This document shows, in pieces, positions 24,084 through 38,800 of a DNA stretch of 64,000 nucleotides. The stretch covers positions 1,841,180-1,905,179 of the forward strand of contig VUYV01000082.1 of NCBI GenBank assembly GCA_008711295.1, in the 5' to 3' direction. The stretch's first letter is position 1. The number at the start of each line of letters is the position of its first letter. A program made the translations under genes and the position numbers. This stretch comes from Anarhynchus alexandrinus (lineage: Eukaryota > Chordata > Aves > Charadriiformes > Charadriidae). The notes beneath the pieces are model-generated. The model had not been told where the DNA came from. It did no database searches and was given only the letters and a program-made list of their open reading frames with translations.

Positions 24084-24974
24084 TGATGATGCTGATGAAA
24101 CAAAACTGGGAGGAGTGGCTGATACACTACAGGGTTGTGCTGCCATTCAACGAGACCTGGACAGGCTAGAGTTGAGCAGAGAGGAACCTAGTAAATTTCA
24201 ACAAAGGCAAGTGTAGGGTCTTGCACCTAGGGAGGAATAATCCCATAAACCAGTACAGGTTAGGGGCTGACCTGCTGGAAAACAGCTCTGTGGAGAAGGA
24301 CCTGGGAGTCCTGGCGGACAAGTTGACCGTGAGCCAGCAACATGTCCTTGTGGCCAAGAAGGCCAATGGTATCCTGGGGTGCATTAAAGAGAGTGTGGCC
24401 AGCAGGTTGAGGGAGGTTATCCTCCCCCTCTACTGTGCCCTGGTGAGGCCATATCTGGAGTACTGTGTCCAGTTCTGGGCTCCCCACCTCAAGAAAGACA
24501 AGGAACTACTGGAGAGAGTCCAGCGGAGGGCTACAAAGATGACCGGGGGACTGGAGCATCTCTTATGAGGAAAGGCTGAGGGACCTGGGTCTGTTTAGCC
24601 TGGAGAACAGAAGGCTGAGAGGGGATCTTATCAATGCTTATAAATATCTAAAGGGTGGGTGTCAAGAGGATGGGGCCAGACTCTTTTCAGTGGTGCCCAG
24701 AGACAGGACAAGGGGCAACGGGCACAAACTGGAACACAGGAAATTCCATCTCAACGTGTGGAAAAACTTATTTACTTTGAGGGTGACAGAGCAGTGGAAG
24801 AGGCTGCCCAGAGAGGTTGTGGAGTCTCCTTCTCTGGAGATATTCAAAACACGCCTGGACATGATCCTGTGCAGCCTGCTCTGGGTGAACCTGCTATATC
24901 AGGGGGGTTGGAATAGATGATCTCCAGAGGTCCCTTCCAACCCCTGCCATTCTGTGTTTCTGTGATTCTGTGAA
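24084..24974 (+). mobile_element. CR1 LINE, 5'-truncated, about 0.9 kb, sense
   Basis: This is the best preserved CR1 in the window. It begins in the RT region at the ADDTKL motif C block (here ADETKL, so the second catalytic aspartate is lost). It continues with GGVADTLQGC.AIQRDLDRLE, then CTGGGAGTCCTGGCGGACAAG, then the [14 protein letters not shown] segment, then GTGGAAGAGGCTGCCCAGAG. It ends TTCCAACCCCTGCCATTCTG and TGATTCTGTGA. Frameshifts break the ORF (for example an intact segment at 24221-24568 in one frame only). It lies immediately downstream of ISX in the same orientation. Confidence 0.97.
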
Positions 24975-25397
24975 AGGGGCACAAACACAATTTGAACTGA
25001 AATATGGTAATCTGAGAGGGGTAGCAGTGCTGAGCTCTGGATTTTGTACTGTGAGTCTCTGGGGGCAAGAGAATTCTTCAGCTGGTTAATTAAAATGCTT
25101 ATGAGGAAGCCTCTAATTTTTTGACCTGAATTAAGAAAGCTCAAAAACTCCATGAGAAACAATAACGAAAGGAGACAGCTTAACTGAGTTTAATCTGCCA
25201 GACATAATAGGATGGTACGACCCCACAGTTTGGTTCAATTGTAGATCAATAATGAGATCAGCCTGCCACTTACACAATGTCTGTATGCCTTATTATTTAC
25301 ATAATATTCATCTCCATTCAACATATGGTGCGTTTTTTCCCCAGCTTATTCAGGGTCCAATCCTGCTTCCACTAATGTCTCCACTGACTTTCACAAG

Positions 25398-25434
25398 AAG
25401 CGCTGTTGGGAAGCGCTGTTGGGAAGCACTGTTT
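25398..25434 (+). repeat. 13-bp tandem repeat, about 2.8 copies
   Basis: The unit AAGCGCTGTTGGG occurs twice without change and is followed by the partial copy AAGCACTGTTT. Confidence 0.85.
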
Positions 25435-28400
25435 AAAGGATTGCACCATCTTCTGCCTTGCAGCCACAGCACATACTGCACACTGACAGGGGAAACTATT
25501 GAGCAAAGCCATTAAAATGTGGTCTCCCTCCCCAGACACAGCACTTGTGAGGGTAGCCATTCGTGACGCAGTCTGAAAGCAAAGCAAATCGTGACCCAAA
25601 GGCTTGGTGGGGGTGCTGTCCTGTGCACATGGGAGTGCAGGTAGGTTAATGAGTCCGCATAGGTTGCTCCCTCAAGAAATTCCTCTGGCCAGACTGCAGC
25701 TGCCAGGTCTTCAGCCGCCTTCTAGCCGCTAATTGTTAGTTACAGAGTGGATCACAGTGAGTCAATAGCTTTCTTGTTGTCTGGCTGGTACCAGCGTTCT
25801 GTGTACTTCAGGTTTGGGAGACCTGTAAGCTAGGGAGTAGCTGATTGTTGCAGGGAAAAAGATAAATCCTACCCTATATGGGTTTCATTTCTCCAGGCCA
25901 CAACTATTCAGCAGAAGTCAGATATAGTGTCCTGCCTCCTACAGGTCTTACACAAGACCTTTTTTCCACACCTGCTTGGACCTTTACTCTACATCCTCTT
26001 CATCCCTGGCATTTTATCTGTCATCTGAAGGATAATCCGGATACAGGACTAAACTTCAGCTTCAACAAAGGGGTTTATGGACCTAACTGATTAAAATCAA
26101 CAGGAATTAGCTATGGTGTTCACCTCATGCAACCTTAGGTGACTGCACTGCATCCACACACACCTGAATTAAGCAACACTGGCTCTCTTTGAAGAAGAAC
26201 AAGTGATCACACTAAGGTTTCTAGGTTAGGTGTAGTCCGTGCATTACTGCAGTTTCCAGGGTGTGAATTGTCCCTATGCAATGATTAGCTTGAATACAGA
26301 CACTGGCACTGTAATCATCTAAAGCTAAGGGACCATCACTCTGTACAAGTAGACCAGGGCTGCAAGCCAGCACCTGCATTGGGACAGCTTATCCTAGGGG
26401 AATATCTGTGTAGCACAGAGGAGGTTCTGGGATGATCATAATGTGACAATCATTCTTGGTCAGGATACAGAGTGTTTGAATTTCACAAGTTTTTTAACAG
26501 AAACCAAGCAGCTTGCCAGGGTTAATGTTTACTTTCTGTCCACTCCACATGTCTGTCTGATAAACCCATGGCCAGGGTTCCTACATGTCATGATGCCTGC
26601 TCAGAATCTGGAAGCTCTGCTTCATGCCTCTGAGGTCTTCTAGAAGTCTTGCTTCAGAGCAGAGAGGTGAGAAGCACAGCTGCTGAGCAAACTTCATCTT
26701 GAAAAATCAAAGCCTTTGAATTCCTTTTTTGCTAGCATGTTCAATACTTGGAGGGTTTGTTTTGATGTAGAACAATTTTGCTTGGGCTTTCTTGCTTATT
26801 TATGAAGTTTCAGAATTTCCCACTGAACAGTAAATGTAGGTTTCAGGATATGTGTAGCATCTCCATCCATATGCAGCTGTTCAAATCCCAGAGAAACTTA
26901 ATACCATTAGCTTGTTTTTCACCAATTTCATAATTTTATTCTGAGGTGCAGCCAGAACAAATTAGCATTGTTTGGGGCAGTTTCTGGCATTGGCATCTTG
27001 TTGAACCCCATCACCTCCTAGCCTTCCAGTTTTCACCCCATGTCATCTAACTGTGGCATCTTTCCCTTCCTCTGCACCCCCCACCTATCTTCAAAGCAAG
27101 AAGTAAGAATGTTCACTTGTTTCATGGCTGTGGTGCCCCCCAGGATGGTATTTTTGCATTGTTTTATACTCTGATGTTTCCAGAAAATGCCAGGTTAGGC
27201 ACACCCAGTCTTTGGGACACCCTAAACTCCACAGTCCTTCAGACATATAGGATTGCTTTGGGCATAAATGTATCTTAAACCTGCCAAAGGGTTGCTAGAG
27301 GAACAAGGCATGCGAGGAAGCTGACCACACACTAACAAGACCTGCGTATAGAAATGCAGCTGTAGTTTCATCCTAACTTCAGCATAATAGTCTGTGGTAT
27401 TCCCTGCAAAAATCCCCAAACTTTTATTAACATTGACAGAGCTGTTTTCCTCTGAAATTCAGGAAACCCTTCACAAAGCAGATGTTTTGATCTGTGTTTT
27501 TGAACAGGGAGATGCTGGGGGAAGAGAGCACCAGTGATTCACCTCCCTGAGCAGGTAGCTGGGGAAAGGAGGAGTCAGATTTCTCACCACCAGTGCATGG
27601 CTCTGGCTGTGCTGCCTTGCAGTGAACTGGTCCACCTGATCGCCCAGCACATGTGCTACACTTGTGCCAGCCAGAAACACACTGACCACCTCTCAGCAGA
27701 CTCATCCCCCTTTTCAAACAAATATGTGTGCTTGTCATCTCCATCAAAAGGGCCTGGCAGAGATCTTGGGCTCAAATCCGGTCGCGATAACATTTTGTTC
27801 CCTCGGCAGATCTGAATCACTTCTCCAAGGCAGCAGCAATGAGAGGTGACAGCATGGAGCTACGCACTCCCCGTCGATGGACATCCTGGAAGGCTGTTGC
27901 CACAGTTCACTGGATCAGGTCACTTTAGCCTAATAGCACCTCAGAAACAAGCGATGGAAGAGTCCCATCATGTCTTAGTCCCTGACAAAAATGAAGGGCC
28001 ATTATTTATGGTAGATGCTTAGAGGTTCTGCCTCACCTGATTTCAAACGACTCAAACGACAGGGCTTACAGCCCCCTGGAGGGATACCCCTCTGCAGTCT
28101 CACAGCTCTCCATGACACTCCACTTACTTACATTTTCTGTATGACAGTTTCATCCTTTAATCCCCCATAAAACCCCTTGTAACCTGAACAATTCCTACCT
28201 CTGGCTTATGGCCCTGATTTCCGTTTTCACACTGATTTTTCTTGGTGTGCCAAGCCACTGATTTCAGGGAAATTAGTTGTCTTCGGCATGAGGAAGACAT
28301 GATCCTGCCAATGATGTTTGCACGCCGCAGACACCACTGAGACCTCAGACTGCCCTGGCTTGTTCTTTAGCTCACCTATCTATCTGGTGTCCTTAATCTT

Positions 28401-31400
28401 TTCTTGTAAATCCCTCTGGGACATAGATATTGAGGGCAAAATTCTCAATTGGATTAAAAACAATTAGATGGACGACCAAGGTCCGAGAACCGACGTAAAT
28501 TAGCACCAATCAAGAGGGCGGAGACTGGGACAAAGTCCAAAGGGGGTGGTAAATACTCATTGGGGAGAAGGGGATGGGGAGTACAGCAAGTTGGCAGGGT
28601 TGGGACCAGCTTTGCCCATGTATCAGCTACCTGGGAGAGGGGGTCCTGTGCTGCTGAAGGGGAAGAGGTACAGGAGGAAATCTGGGCTTAAAAAGGACCC
28701 CACAAAAAAAAAAATGGATGAATCAGACTACCTGACTCCTATTTAGATAACTTAATTTGGAAAACTTGCTGCATATCAGACTGAAGTACACACCAGTGGG
28801 CAGAGCAAGAAGATACGTGTGCAATGATTGCTCCTCTGATCAAAAGCTCATTTTTGCGGTATTTTTTACTCTTAACTGGATTTTCCAGATTGGATGACTT
28901 TTAACTGTACCACAGTAAGAGAGCCCAGGGACCTCTAGAAAGCTTTTCTGTTATTGTTGCTGCTGTTGTTTTGTGGGGGTGGCTAGAAAAGAGAGCTGGG
29001 TTTTGGAGGGGGTTGTTTACTGTTAAAGGTTTCTTTTTTCTTTTTTTTTTTGTTCTCTGTGATTACCACATTTTTTGATCACAGTCAGAAAGAGAGTGTG
29101 CAAAAAGGGTGCTGCCTGCTCTGCAATTCCAAACAGGTATACACTAGACCTTAGGTCAAAAAAAGCTGTGATTTAAAGCAGCCAAACATCTGGTTCTTCA
29201 CGCTTGTTGACCAAGCTCTCCGTCTTTTTCCCACTCTGTGCTCTGACCCGAGTTTGCTAAGCAACTGCAAAGTGTCCTTCCTCTGATACCTCACATCTCC
29301 CTTTAGCCTGGACTACAGGTCTCGCCGAAGTGCCTGCTTCTACTTTCTTGCTCTGCTCCCTTTTTGCCCCCTGGTAGTTTGGTGTATTTTGGTGTTATGA
29401 GAAAATGCTATCACTTCTAGCTCAGGGACCAAATGAGCCCACATCTGTGCACCTCAGGGAGATCAATCAAAAAGACTAGGTGTAAACAAGGGCTTAATTC
29501 AAAATGTAATGGTCAGTGAAATAATTCAGGTGGGCTTTTACCCAACCAGGAAAGCTTGGCTCTTCCAAGGAGGCCTCTTGTGGCTTTTCCTCCTTGCTTG
29601 TGTCTTCATGCAAACCTGCTCTGTTACTGGGCCAGTTTTTACCTCACTTCCATGACAGGTTCTTGCTTTTGCTGAAATCCATCGTTTACAGTGTCTATCC
29701 AAAGATACCTGCACAGACTAATTTTGTTTTCAAGTGGCCTGCAATAAAAGCTCATCCCCTGACCTCCTGAAGCCTAGCAGAATGGAGAGGGCGGGAAGGG
29801 AAAATGCCTTTCATTCCAGCTCTGCAGAGCTGGAGCTTCTGAAAGGACTCCGGAGTTCGATCAAAAATGAATCTGGTGTCAAAGCCACAAGGGGGGTTTA
29901 GATTAAATGCTTTAAAAGAAAACCCAAACAAATATTTTTTTAATCATCTCAAGAAAAAAAAAAATCCAAGTCTCATAGTAGCAAATGATTACTTACTCAG
30001 ACAGCCATTTTCATAGGCATTTCAGGGAGACGATGTCCCCTCATGGGGTAACTTGCACTGGCGCTGCAACTCTTTCTGGGACCAGCATATCAAGTGCTAC
30101 GTGCTGGCCACCTGAATGATCTGCTGCCTGTTAAAGAATTAGAGTACCAGCCAGGAACTATGTGCCAGGAATTCATAGCAGCTGCCTCTTTTTCTGCATT
30201 TCAAAACTCTTATAATCACATTCTTTGCCATTGCGTGCCTCGTCTTTGTCACACAGCTGATGTCGAGCTTACGGGACAGAAATTCACTGAATCCTTCATC
30301 ATCTTCGATTAAATATAGATGCTGCTATTTACAGCCTTACACACCCCGGGCCTTGTCAGTCTTTAATGGTTTTGACTGCTTCAAATAGCGGAAAAGAGCC
30401 ATTTCATCTGCTCCTCAACAATAGGAAAAGCCAATTTAACACTTTTCTTTCTTTCTTTGCAGAAAGCACGTTCCTGACTCTGGGACAGCACCTTTTGCTT
30501 TGTTTGTGTCTGCTGAAGCCAGGAAAACGTTTAGCTCTCAGCAATATCAACCTTGCCTGCCACTAATTTTCCACTCTCTGAAACCTTGCTGTTCCCCCTC
30601 TCCTTTCTTCTGTCTCCTCCACACGTTAACAGAACAAATGCTACTGCTCCTTTTGCTTTATTCCCTCGGCTAATCTCTTTTTGCTGCTCTGAACTTAGGG
30701 ATGTCCCGTGCTACCAGGATTTCCTAGGCAGGAATAGGTGTGCACTCCTTCAGGGGCACCAGGCAGTGCAAAGCACCTCCTCGCTGCCATGAAATGGTTG
30801 CTGCTGAAGGGGGGCTACTCAGGAGGGGCTTTCTCCTTCGTTTGCCCGGAGGAGGAGTAAATAGGCATTCAGTGCTCAGGGTCTACCATATGGTTCCCAG
30901 GGTTATCCTTCTTATAGTTAAGGAAAAGCAGGTCCCCACCGAGGGGCCTTAAATCTCAGCCTGCGTCGCAGGTGTTTGGGCAATCTTTTCTTGATGGCAT
31001 TTTACAGCACTACTCAACGCAATTCCCCTGCTCTCAAACACTTCAAATTTTACCAAATTTAAACTGAAAAGTTAACGTTTTTCTGTGTTATCTGTCTGCC
31101 TCGGGCCAATGTCTTAAATCTAAGCAATTCAGTCCTCGAGGCTGGGGAAAGTGCACTCTTTTCTTCATGGTGACAAAATTCTGGCACCCTTTTGAGAACA
31201 GTACTTGGAGCAGAAGCTTGAAATCTGGCATGGAGGCGGCCTTTTCTGTTAATCATGCTCTTTGCTGTCATTTTCTCCAACTACTGTCGTCTGGCCAAAG
31301 TATCAGTCTTTGAAAAGTATCGGTTTGCACAGGTTTATTCTGTGTCCTTCAGATTATAGCAATTACATTCCTTGTGGCATCGATTCTTCCTAGCAGTGCT

Positions 31401-34400
31401 TATTCTGATGGCTCAGCAAGAGTTCCGCCACAAGCTCAGTTCTTGGCTTGCTACGAACAACACAGGGCCCAGACTCTCATGACAGCCCGTTTCCCCTGGT
31501 TTTTGAATGCCCCGCTGCCTCGGTCACAGGATCAGGAGGGTGGAGCAATCCGGGATGGAGCAATTTCCCCAGGCAAGGTGAGATGGCAGGGAAAGGTTGT
31601 GGCTGGAGAGGAAAAAGAGGACAAGGACTGGCATAGACAGAAGAGTCTGGCTGGGCAAGGAGACTGCTGGGGAGCCAGGGAGGTGCGACCAGAGGTGATG
31701 CCAGTAGGTTCATGGAGACAGGATGGGTGGGTAGCAGTAGACAGGGCACAGGGACAACGAGCTGATCCGAGGCAGGGTGAGGCGCAGGCTTGGCCCTACC
31801 TGTTCCTATGGGATGCTCAGCTCATGGCTTGAACTGCAGGTTTCACTCATGCAAGGCTCCTTTTCCGCATGCCCAGTTGGCTGGATCACACCACAGCACC
31901 ATTTGGCATTTCCTGCACGCAAAAATAAGATCCCCAGAATTTGACAGTGGCATACCAAGCTCAGGAGTGCTCCCAGCCTTTGCCAGTGTGCCCCAGCTCC
32001 TGTTTGCGCTGTAGGGATTGCATGCCCTCACAAGACATGAGTCTGTGGGGCTCAGGCACCCCCAAGGTGGAGCACTGCAGAGTCCGGTGGGCTGGGAACA
32101 CTTCTAACACCACAGAGCAGGCAGCAGGTAAGGCCTGAAAGCTCCCAGTTAATAATAAAGAGAATAAAACAAGTCCTACTTATGGCCTTTCTTTCGGTGA
32201 GTCCTTCCATCCTGTTCATTCAATGAAATCTGATCCTGCAGGGAAAAGCTGTGCAATCATTTAATTAAGGACTCTGTCACAATGCAAGCACAAAAGGAGG
32301 CAGAGCTGAGGATTCACTCCACCCTCTTGGGGTTTCCTACCCTTTCCAGTGCCTGATTTAGCTACCTTGATCACTTTTTCTGTACTCAGCTTTTGCCTGT
32401 GGTGTTGTGCAGAGCATCACTGAAGACAGGTTAGTGGTGAGGAGGGTAAGAATCCTTTGTGCCTTGCAGAGCAGAGAGCTATAAACTCGCATTGACTAAT
32501 GGAAAAAAATTGACCAGAGTAGGAGGTATTTTATTATCTAATTATATCGTACGTTACTAAAAGGCAGCAATAGAATAATATATAGATAGCTATATCTGAT
32601 GAGTGTATGTGTGATTTTAAATGTGGGTGTATAAGTATGTGTGCATTTCTTGAATTAAACTATTTAGAGTCTACTGGGCCAAAAGATAAATTGCACTGAT
32701 AAAACTGCTTATTTTATAGAAACTTGGAGCAAAAAAAAAATAAAACCAGCCACAATGGATCAAACTCCAAAAGAACACCCAGCCCAGTACCAGAGCGTGC
32801 TCAGATGATCAGCACTGGATGTTTTCAGCATGTGCTATTCCGTGTTGTGTTGTGTGCATCAGGTTATTCCTGTACACTCTTCCAGCTCATGCTATCAACC
32901 CAACATGCTGCCATTTCTCAGTGTCAGCCTCTCTGTCCTTGGCATCATCCTCTGGTTATGATGTCTCCCTGGCCACCAGAACCCTCCATGACCACAACTA
33001 TGCTTTTCTTCCTCTGTGCAAAGCCTTCAGTCACAGCCTCCTCCCTATGCCTACTTCAGAACAACAAATCATAATACCTCCTCATCCTACAGAGTCCACC
33101 CAGTTTTCACCCAGACTCTTTGAGGACTGACTAAAGTCTGAGGTGGATGCAAGCTGTCTTATGTGAAAAAGCAGATCAGTTTTCAAATCCCAAATATCCA
33201 AAATGGTCCCCCAGCTATCATGAGCCTTTGCTGACTCTTGAAACCCACAAACTACACATAAAACAAGTAATTTCCTACGACCAGGCACAAAACAAGTAGG
33301 GTGCTATGTGGCAAACACTGCCTTCTCACCTACACCTTGTAAAAATCCACTGTTCAGCTCTTCGTCACTAGGTGCTAGGGATGGCTCCAGGAGGGATGGT
33401 GAGTCTGGCTGTGGAAGTCCGGTTCAGTCCCTGTTGAGACCAACAGGAAAATATCCATCATCTTTGGCAGAACCAGAGGTGTATGCTGGAAAAAAAACCC
33501 TACTCACTGAACCAAACTACAGCCAGAGGCCCGTTGATGTTGCGCTGGGAGTTACTCAAGTGCAGACCAGCATTAGCACAGTGTTCTAGGACTTAATATC
33601 ATTCCAGGCAATTTATTGCTTTCCAATATTAAAGCTGCTGTCCTTATGAAAACAACAGTGCACAGTGGTGTCTCGTATTTTCTGTGTTTAGCTGAGCTAC
33701 CTTAGAAATGCTGCTTTAATAAGGTTAAATCTTTGCTCATGTTACAATGAACGATAGCGCTGAAGGAGCTATGAAAATTAGTTCCTCCTCTTCTGGGAAG
33801 CCAAGTCTTCTCACATCTTGTAGGATCTATTGCAGCACGCAGCACTAGCCCAGGAGATGTTTTATCGCACTGTTATGCAATAGCTGGTTCTTAGTATAAG
33901 TATTTACTAGAAACAAAATTAAGCTTGTGCCTTTGTTTTCCACGGGGCGAATGCTGATCAGGGAGACAAACCACAGTCCTGCTTCTCCCAGCAGACTACC
34001 CTGACCCCGGCGTCCCGGTTGGGCTCTTTGATGTTTGCTCTCCTTCTGGCCCCACAGCCTTTGCATTCCTGCCCGCATCGTGACCCACCCTGAAAAGGGA
34101 TTACCCTCTTCCCCCATACCAGAGCTGTGAATCCCATCTTCCTCCAGGCAGAGAAAACTTAGGGTGCACATCCTGGTGAATAATAACTATCCTGGTGTAA
34201 TTAACAGGTCTGAGGTCCAGCCGTGGCTTTTTGCCTGGGATTTGCAGCGGTGGCAAAGATCACACCCTCAGGGCTGGTGATGGCAGATACCATCAGTGAT
34301 GCTGGTGGCTCCCACTTTTGAGACAGGTTATGTACTAGGTTTAAGCGGTCGGGGCTTCAAGAATGCCTAAATCTCTCCATAGAGTCTATAAGGAAACTAT

Positions 34401-35755
34401 CTAATTCAGGCAGCCCAGGTATGGCCACAAAACTATGGCTCTGCAATGCCTATATGAGGCATGGCCTGGATACTGTCCTTGGTGTAACACATATATCTTA
34501 ACAATACTTATCTTCTTAGAAGGCTGTCTTCACCATCCGGTATGGTAAATAAGGGATGCAGCATTACAGCTTTTCATTTGAGCTCGCAGAACACCTGCTC
34601 CTGAATCACACGAAAAGAAAGAGGACAAAAAAATCTTCTTAAAAAAAAATTAAAAATCAGATGAGGATAGCTTAATTAAAAGATAAACACAAATTAAATC
34701 AAAACAATCAATGGTAGTTCAACTCTAATAGAATTTTATCGTCAGCAGAGCTGCTGTTGTTTTTCCCTTCCTCCCAAAATGAGATGCTCTGGAGAGGAAA
34801 TTTCCCTCATCAAATTTCACATTCAGTTGAATTAGTCTGGGAATCTTTTTAATAAAAATAAAAAAAAATAAAAAAAAAAACACCAAAACCACAAACCTTG
34901 AAAGAGGCCCTTAAACCAACCACCCTGTGCCAGGCTGGTCAGTGAGGGAACTGGAGGGTGTCAGCACTAATCACCTGCCCCTGTTTTCTGAGGGTAAATT
35001 CGGCATGTGTCTCAGGGATGGGACAAAAGGCTCTGGAGTTCTCCAAGGAATTGAATTGTAATTCTGATGTGATGGCATCAGCTAATTAGCAGCTCTAACA
35101 AACCTCACCTCCACCCCCTCTGGATTTTTTCTCCAATTATGGCTAAGAGTGAAGCCTGCAAGAAGAGAAGGTGAGGTGGGGGGAGTTGTCCATAGTTATT
35201 GAAGGTTACACAGCTGCAAAGAATAAAAATGACTGCAGTATTTAATGACACTCCTGTTTAATTCTGACAAACAGGAGCATTAACATCCTGCAAATAGGGA
35301 CAAATTAACGTGGAGGATACTAAGCAGAGACAAGCCCCAAAGCTCCTTCTCTGGCCCTTTGCACAGAGCTAAATTTTACCATTATCGACCTAAGGGACTT
35401 GGCAGCCTTTGAACATGATTACTCTTTTACATATGTGTGTGAATATAAATTTATAATTTCCTTGAGGTTCTGCTTTATTAAAATTCTTAACTACAGAGGT
35501 TTTCTTGCTGCACTCTTTTCTTATACATATCATGCAAAGCAGCAAATACTGTTTACCACAAAAAGAATAATCACTTACATGCCAAAGGCAGAAAACACTT
35601 TAATTGCTGCTGTCCTCAAAAGAGTTTTCTGCTATGCTCAGAAAGTTTGCGTATGTTTTTTATTCCTCGGTGGCACTGGAAAAGTCTCCCACTGAAACCA
35701 GTGTAGTCCATTTTTCATTGAAATCACAGCACTTCCCAACTGCCATAAAATGACG

Positions 35756-35806
35756 CTATTTTACAAACGCCATAAAACCGCACAGAATTTTACAAACGCC
35801 ATAAAT
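35756..35806 (+). repeat. Spaced direct repeat of about 18 bp
   Basis: ATTTTACAAACGCCATAAA occurs twice about 29 bp apart, and a related TGCCATAAAATGACG lies just upstream. It is probably a local duplication. Confidence 0.75.
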
Positions 35807-38800
35807 GTGGCCATGCAAAGAGTGAAAAATGTTCAAAGTGTGGTTCCGTCTCTCCCAAATAACTGTGACACCCCTGTCACAGTACAAAGCTTTGGAACAG
35901 TTATATCGCCGCACATAGCAATGTAAAGTGCAGATGATGACACCAACAAATGCTCAGTGCTGACACTTAAAAGAGCAGCTGTAAAAAATAGCAGTCCATG
36001 ATAAAAAGCACAGCATCAGCCACTGGCTTTATGCAAAATATATAGTTACTGTACAAACATACTGAGCTGCAAAATATAGCTAATAAAATAAGTGATTTGC
36101 CTGCCTGCTGCTTCCAGAATCACTCACAATCTCCAGTAGGCACAGTTCCCTAGGGGTGACGGAAAGTATTTTCCAGCAGTAGACAAGAAACTCGTAATGA
36201 ATTTTTTTCTCCTCTGCTGGCAGTGAAGAGCCACCCTTGAAAATCTGATTTTAACTCACTAAACTCGTTACAAGTTCCCAGTGTAAAAAAAAAATTAAAA
36301 GCAGGAGCGCAGGTGCTAAATAAATCAAATAGATTACATCTCTCAGGGACAGGACCTGTTCCTCCAGCTCCAAAAGAGCCAAATGGCATGCCGACATTTT
36401 TACACAGCATGGAGCTGCTAAATGTCACCTCACAGTAAGCAGGTGTGACAGTCGAGGTACGTTTAGGTTTGGCCAACTGCAGAGCAACAACCTGGTGAGA
36501 CACCAGCCAGGTTCAGGCTGCAAGACACTTAGGCACACTCACCCAGGAGCTGCACCTGAGCAAAGACATCCTCCCCTTGGCTCAGGTGGCCCAAGGACGG
36601 CTCCTGGGACACTGCCTGTGCATGAATGTGTCACACATACATGCTTTCTTACTCCCCTCTGGCCTTTACTTGAACTGAATAAAACCTCTCCCTGCACAGA
36701 TCATCGATTTTGAGATCTATGTGCAAATAAAGATCAACTTGAGAAAACTCTGGGAAGGTCAGGCAGGCCTCACAGTTTCTCATTGACAAAGATGAGTTTC
36801 GCCATCTAAATACAAGACAAGCAGAAATCCTTCTGGTGGTGTCCAGACCGCACTAACTTCTGAAAAGAAACCAAAGTCCTTTTTCCTGAGCTGACCCCCA
36901 AAGGATCTTGTCTCTCAGCCCCCAGGCTGGTCACCTACGTCTTGCAGGTGAAGATTCAGAAAAATTAACTAAATAAGCTTAGGAAAAGGAGAGTTTCTCC
37001 AGCAACCACCGTGCCCAAGAGATGAGTAGCTGGCATACAGGTGTTACAGGGTTGCAAATTACTCTGCGAGTACTCCAAGGAGAAGTAACTGGCTGTACTC
37101 AGCTCCATTAACTTCTTCGTAACAGGTTTGTATTCACTTTCATGGGACATCATCCCCCTGTTCAAGGAAGCCTTTCACCAGAGAGCCAAGTTCCAGGCTG
37201 GGAGAGGGAGTGGTGGGCATGTTGGAAAGAGTTTCCCCCCACTAGCTCTTTCCTATGGAAAGACAGTCCATGTTCACCAAGAAAGTCAATCACCTACACA
37301 AACTTGGGAGCATTTTACACAATTTGGATGTTGGGTTCCTTTCCCAGTGATCTCACTCCAGCACCACTACGTGGGTGAGGATCCCTGGAAATGGGGAAGA
37401 GCATTTGCCAAGCACCCGGGGCTCCCCCGAGATGCATGGTGCATCAGCTGTAGACTACCACCCACCCCTCTGTGCCTTCTCACACAGCACTGCTTCAGCT
37501 CAGCTTTTCTCCACAGAGAGCTGCCTTACCGAGGAAAATAATCAAAGTACCTGAAACCCACCGGGGCATTTTCAGGGTTTCCTACAAAGCCTCCTGGAAT
37601 TGTCCTGCTGTAAATTGACCTCTGACATTTCAGGCAGAGTCTCCTGGGATCACTGAGGAGTTAGCACAGAACAAGGGGACAATAAAGCAAGTTTATGGCT
37701 TGAGAAATCTAAGAAAAACAAAGCAATGTCCTTTCTGGATGGTCTTTCTCAGCCAGGCTCCATTTTGTCCACTTGGGGGTTTCTTTGTTGGTTGTTGTTT
37801 TTTATATTTTTTTTCCTCTCCTTGTTTTAAAACGCCAACACATTGACAGATGCTTCCCATATATTTCCATCCTATGGTATATTAAATCTTGCTGCTGAAG
37901 CAGCTACAAGTCCTTTCAAGGGATTATTTCCTTCATTGTTACACCTGGGTCATCTGGAAATCTGAGGGGAGAAAGCAACATTCTCCATTGGCTCTGTGAT
38001 TAAAATGATTTATCTTGCCACATCTCGCAGCATCACAACGAGCAGAATGCCACCACCCTGCGTGAATGCTAGCTCCCGCACAAGACTCTGCTAATGGCTT
38101 CTTTTCCCCAAGCAGGAATGGCTTCAAAACCCCAGAGTTTTCTTCTGAGGCGAGAAAAATACCTGACGCTCAAAGCCAAACTCAGATGGAAGCAACACAT
38201 TAGGTAGGAACTATATTAAAAACTCAAAGCCACCTTGTTCTCCCTTATTAGTTGGGTAGCGTAAAGGCAGCGCCTGGGCTGATGACAGCAGGAATGTGTT
38301 CATTAACCGAAGGCATCACAGCTGCCTTCCTATTGCTGAGCTCTGCAACTGCGTGCAGTTCTCCCACCCAGAATCAATGCTGCTTCACTAATATGGCTTA
38401 ATCTAAGCACTGCTGCATTTATTCTATTATAGACCGAAGTTTTATCTTACTTTTTACATCATTTTTTTTCCTCTTTGTGAAAAATTCAACTAAAAACCTG
38501 ATAACTTTAACACTTGCTTGAAGCAATGGTTGCATTGCCCACCACACTGGCAGTGCTCACTTGCCAGTCAAAAATACCATGGGGAAATAAAACAAAACCA
38601 TACTCTTCTGAGCGTTGGAATTTTCCTTCGCAAAATAAATATTTAACCATGTGTTGCCCCACATCTCGAGTTTCCTGCCATGTGAAAGGCCATTCAGTCT
38701 GGTATTTACCCCTCAGTGGAAGCAGAAATTGCATGCAATACTTCTGTGTCTCCTCACATACCAAGAAATACATGCCAAACAGCCTGGCCCAGAGTAACCC

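Noticed and set aside
24221..24568. 115-codon protein-like frame downstream of ISX
   Set aside because: It is a surviving segment of CR1 ORF2, not a host gene.
31374..31832. 152-codon frame with Gly/Gln/Arg-rich composition
   Set aside because: It arises from purine-rich sequence with few stops, and an overlapping frame is open on the other strand.
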